DNA of 22,401 nucleotides from an uncultured Collinsella sp. (GTDB taxonomy: Bacteria; Actinomycetota; Coriobacteriia; Coriobacteriales; Coriobacteriaceae), in contig UROZ01000021.1 of the NCBI GenBank assembly GCA_900549655.1, forward strand, positions 1 through 22,401, read 5' to 3'. Positions 21,294-22,401 of the stretch are shown in pieces. Every line of letters starts with the position of its first letter. The stretch's first letter is position 1. Below the pieces are notes generated by a model, which was not told where the DNA came from, ran no database searches, and saw nothing but the letters and a program-made list of their open reading frames with translations. A program made the position numbers and the translations under genes.

Positions 21294-22394
21294 ATGCACA
21301 ACAAGCGCGTGCTCGTCGCCATGAGCGGCGGCGTCGATTCCAGCGTGACCGCGTACCTGCTCAAAAGCCAGGGCTACGAATGCGTCGGCGCCACCATGCG
21401 CCTCACCTGCCCCACGCCCGATCCCATCACGGGCATGAGTAAGGTCGACCGCGACATCGCCGATGCAAAGGCCATCGCCGAGCGCCTGGGGATACCCCAC
21501 CATGTGCTCGACCTGCAGCAGACCTTCGACCGCAACGTGATCGAGCGCTTTGTGAACGCCTACCAGGAAGGACTGACGCCCAATCCGTGCATTATCTGCA
21601 ACCGCCACATTAAGTTTGGCGCGCTGCTCGATGCGGCGCTGGACATGGGCTGCGACTACATCGCAACGGGACATTACGCCAAAACAAGCCAGGCGGCAGA
21701 CGGCACCTGGCAGCTACATCGCGGCGAAGATCCCAAAAAGGACCAGAGCTACTTTTTGTATTCGCTTACGCAGGAGCGCCTGGCGCACACGATCTTTCCG
21801 CTGGCAGGCCTAGACAAAGAGCGCGACGTGCGCCGCATTGCCGCCGAACAGGGCTTTACCAACGCCCAGAAGGCCGAAAGCGAGGACATCTGCTTTATCG
21901 CGGACGGTGACTACGCGGGCTATATCGAGCGCCGCTGTGGACATGCCGCTGCACCGGGTGACATTGTATGGCGCGACGGCAGCGTGGTCGGGCGCCACAA
22001 CGGCGCGCTGCGCTACACCATCGGCCAGCGCAAGGGCCTGGGCGTCGCGATGGCGCATCCCGTGTATGTGACGGGCGTCGACGCCGCCAACAACACCGTG
22101 CATCTGGGTGAGGCCGAGGACCTGACCGCCGCTGCCCTCACGGCCGATGAGTGGATCTGGAGCGCGCCGGACGCACGCATGGAGGCGGAGCTCGACGCCG
22201 GCGGCATTCGCGTAGGTGCCAAGTACCGCTACCGTCAAAAGGACCAGGCAGCGACCCTTACGCGTGACGCCGACGGACAAATGCTGCTGACCTTTGACGA
22301 GCCGCAGCGAGCCATCGCCCCCGGCCAAGCCGTCGTCGTCTATCGCGGCGACATCGTCCTGGGTGGCGGTACGGTGACCGGCGCACTTAAGTAG
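21294..22394 (+). CDS. mnmA: tRNA-specific 2-thiouridylase
   Basis: The 366-residue enzyme puts sulfur on C2 of wobble uridine 34 in tRNAs for Lys, Glu and Gln, using ATP and a persulfide relayed from a cysteine desulfurase. The PP-loop is SGGVDSS (11-17). The two catalytic cysteines are Cys102 (NPCIICN) and Cys200 (SEDICFI), matching the E. coli pair. GHYAK, KDQSYFLY and the late YTIGQRKGLG are also family motifs, and the C-terminal beta-barrel is complete up to the stop. An extra Cys99 lies beside the first catalytic one. The start ATG at 21294 has AAGGAG about nine bases upstream. The gene follows cysK by 181 bases, separated by a hairpin terminator, with its own likely promoter element. 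No desulfurase gene (iscS/nifS) is next to it in the window. Confidence 0.97.
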   Translation: MHNKRVLVAMSGGVDSSVTAYLLKSQGYECVGATMRLTCPTPDPITGMSKVDRDIADAKAIAERLGIPHHVLDLQQTFDRNVIERFVNAYQEGLTPNPCIICNRHIKFGALLDAALDMGCDYIATGHYAKTSQAADGTWQLHRGEDPKKDQSYFLYSLTQERLAHTIFPLAGLDKERDVRRIAAEQGFTNAQKAESEDICFIADGDYAGYIERRCGHAAAPGDIVWRDGSVVGRHNGALRYTIGQRKGLGVAMAHPVYVTGVDAANNTVHLGEAEDLTAAALTADEWIWSAPDARMEAELDAGGIRVGAKYRYRQKDQAATLTRDADGQMLLTFDEPQRAIAPGQAVVVYRGDIVLGGGTVTGALK

Positions 22395-22401
22395 CCGCAG
22401 G

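Noticed and set aside
1..22401. CRISPR array, tRNA, rRNA or transposase
   Set aside because: No regularly spaced repeats, cloverleaf sequences, rRNA segments or transposase motifs were seen on reading both strands.

Overview
The window looks like a chromosomal segment of a high-GC, anaerobic actinobacterium of the class Coriobacteriia, most likely Collinsella or a close relative. This rests on strongly G/C-biased codon use, the AddA/AddB pair, a superoxide reductase in place of superoxide dismutase, a YerC/TrpR-like regulator, and G-rich palindromes between genes. The genus is an inference; no rRNA or tRNA gene is present to confirm it. I recognise thirteen protein genes. Most of the left 18.7 kb is transcribed from the minus strand and the right end mostly from the plus strand.

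Left block (1-5264, minus): a 3'-truncated gene whose product has the fold of glutamine-dependent NAD synthetase but has lost the catalytic residues of both half-reactions; a class III-like desulfoferrodoxin (superoxide reductase); and a SWIM/SNF2 helicase-like ATPase. A perfect 37-bp inverted repeat separates it from dnaE.

Middle block (5426-18142, minus): dnaE, the replicative polymerase alpha subunit with extra inserted segments; an AT-rich MFS transporter gene that looks horizontally acquired; a DUF3284-type small protein; and addB-addA, the double-strand-break repair helicase-nuclease, with the two genes in one frame separated by a single TAG. Replication and recombinational repair dominate this block.

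Right block (18362-22394): yerC (minus) diverges from a four-helix Phage_holin_4_2/YvlD-type membrane protein (plus), which converges on an Rrf2/IscR-type regulator (minus) across a strong stem-loop terminator. The regulator diverges from cysK (cysteine synthase), followed by mnmA (tRNA 2-thiouridylase). Rrf2 regulator, cysteine synthesis and tRNA thiolation form a coherent sulfur group: CysK makes cysteine, whose sulfur eventually feeds MnmA through a desulfurase that is not in the window. The intergenic DNA carries well-formed promoters, dyads and leader hairpins.

Palindromes with a GGGACGG core occur in several gaps between unrelated genes and look like a small dispersed repeat family. No CRISPR array, insertion-sequence transposase, tRNA or rRNA was seen. 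The most unusual items are the NadE-like pseudoenzyme, the palindrome family, the structured cysK leader, and the terminator lying directly on the apparent mnmA transcription start.
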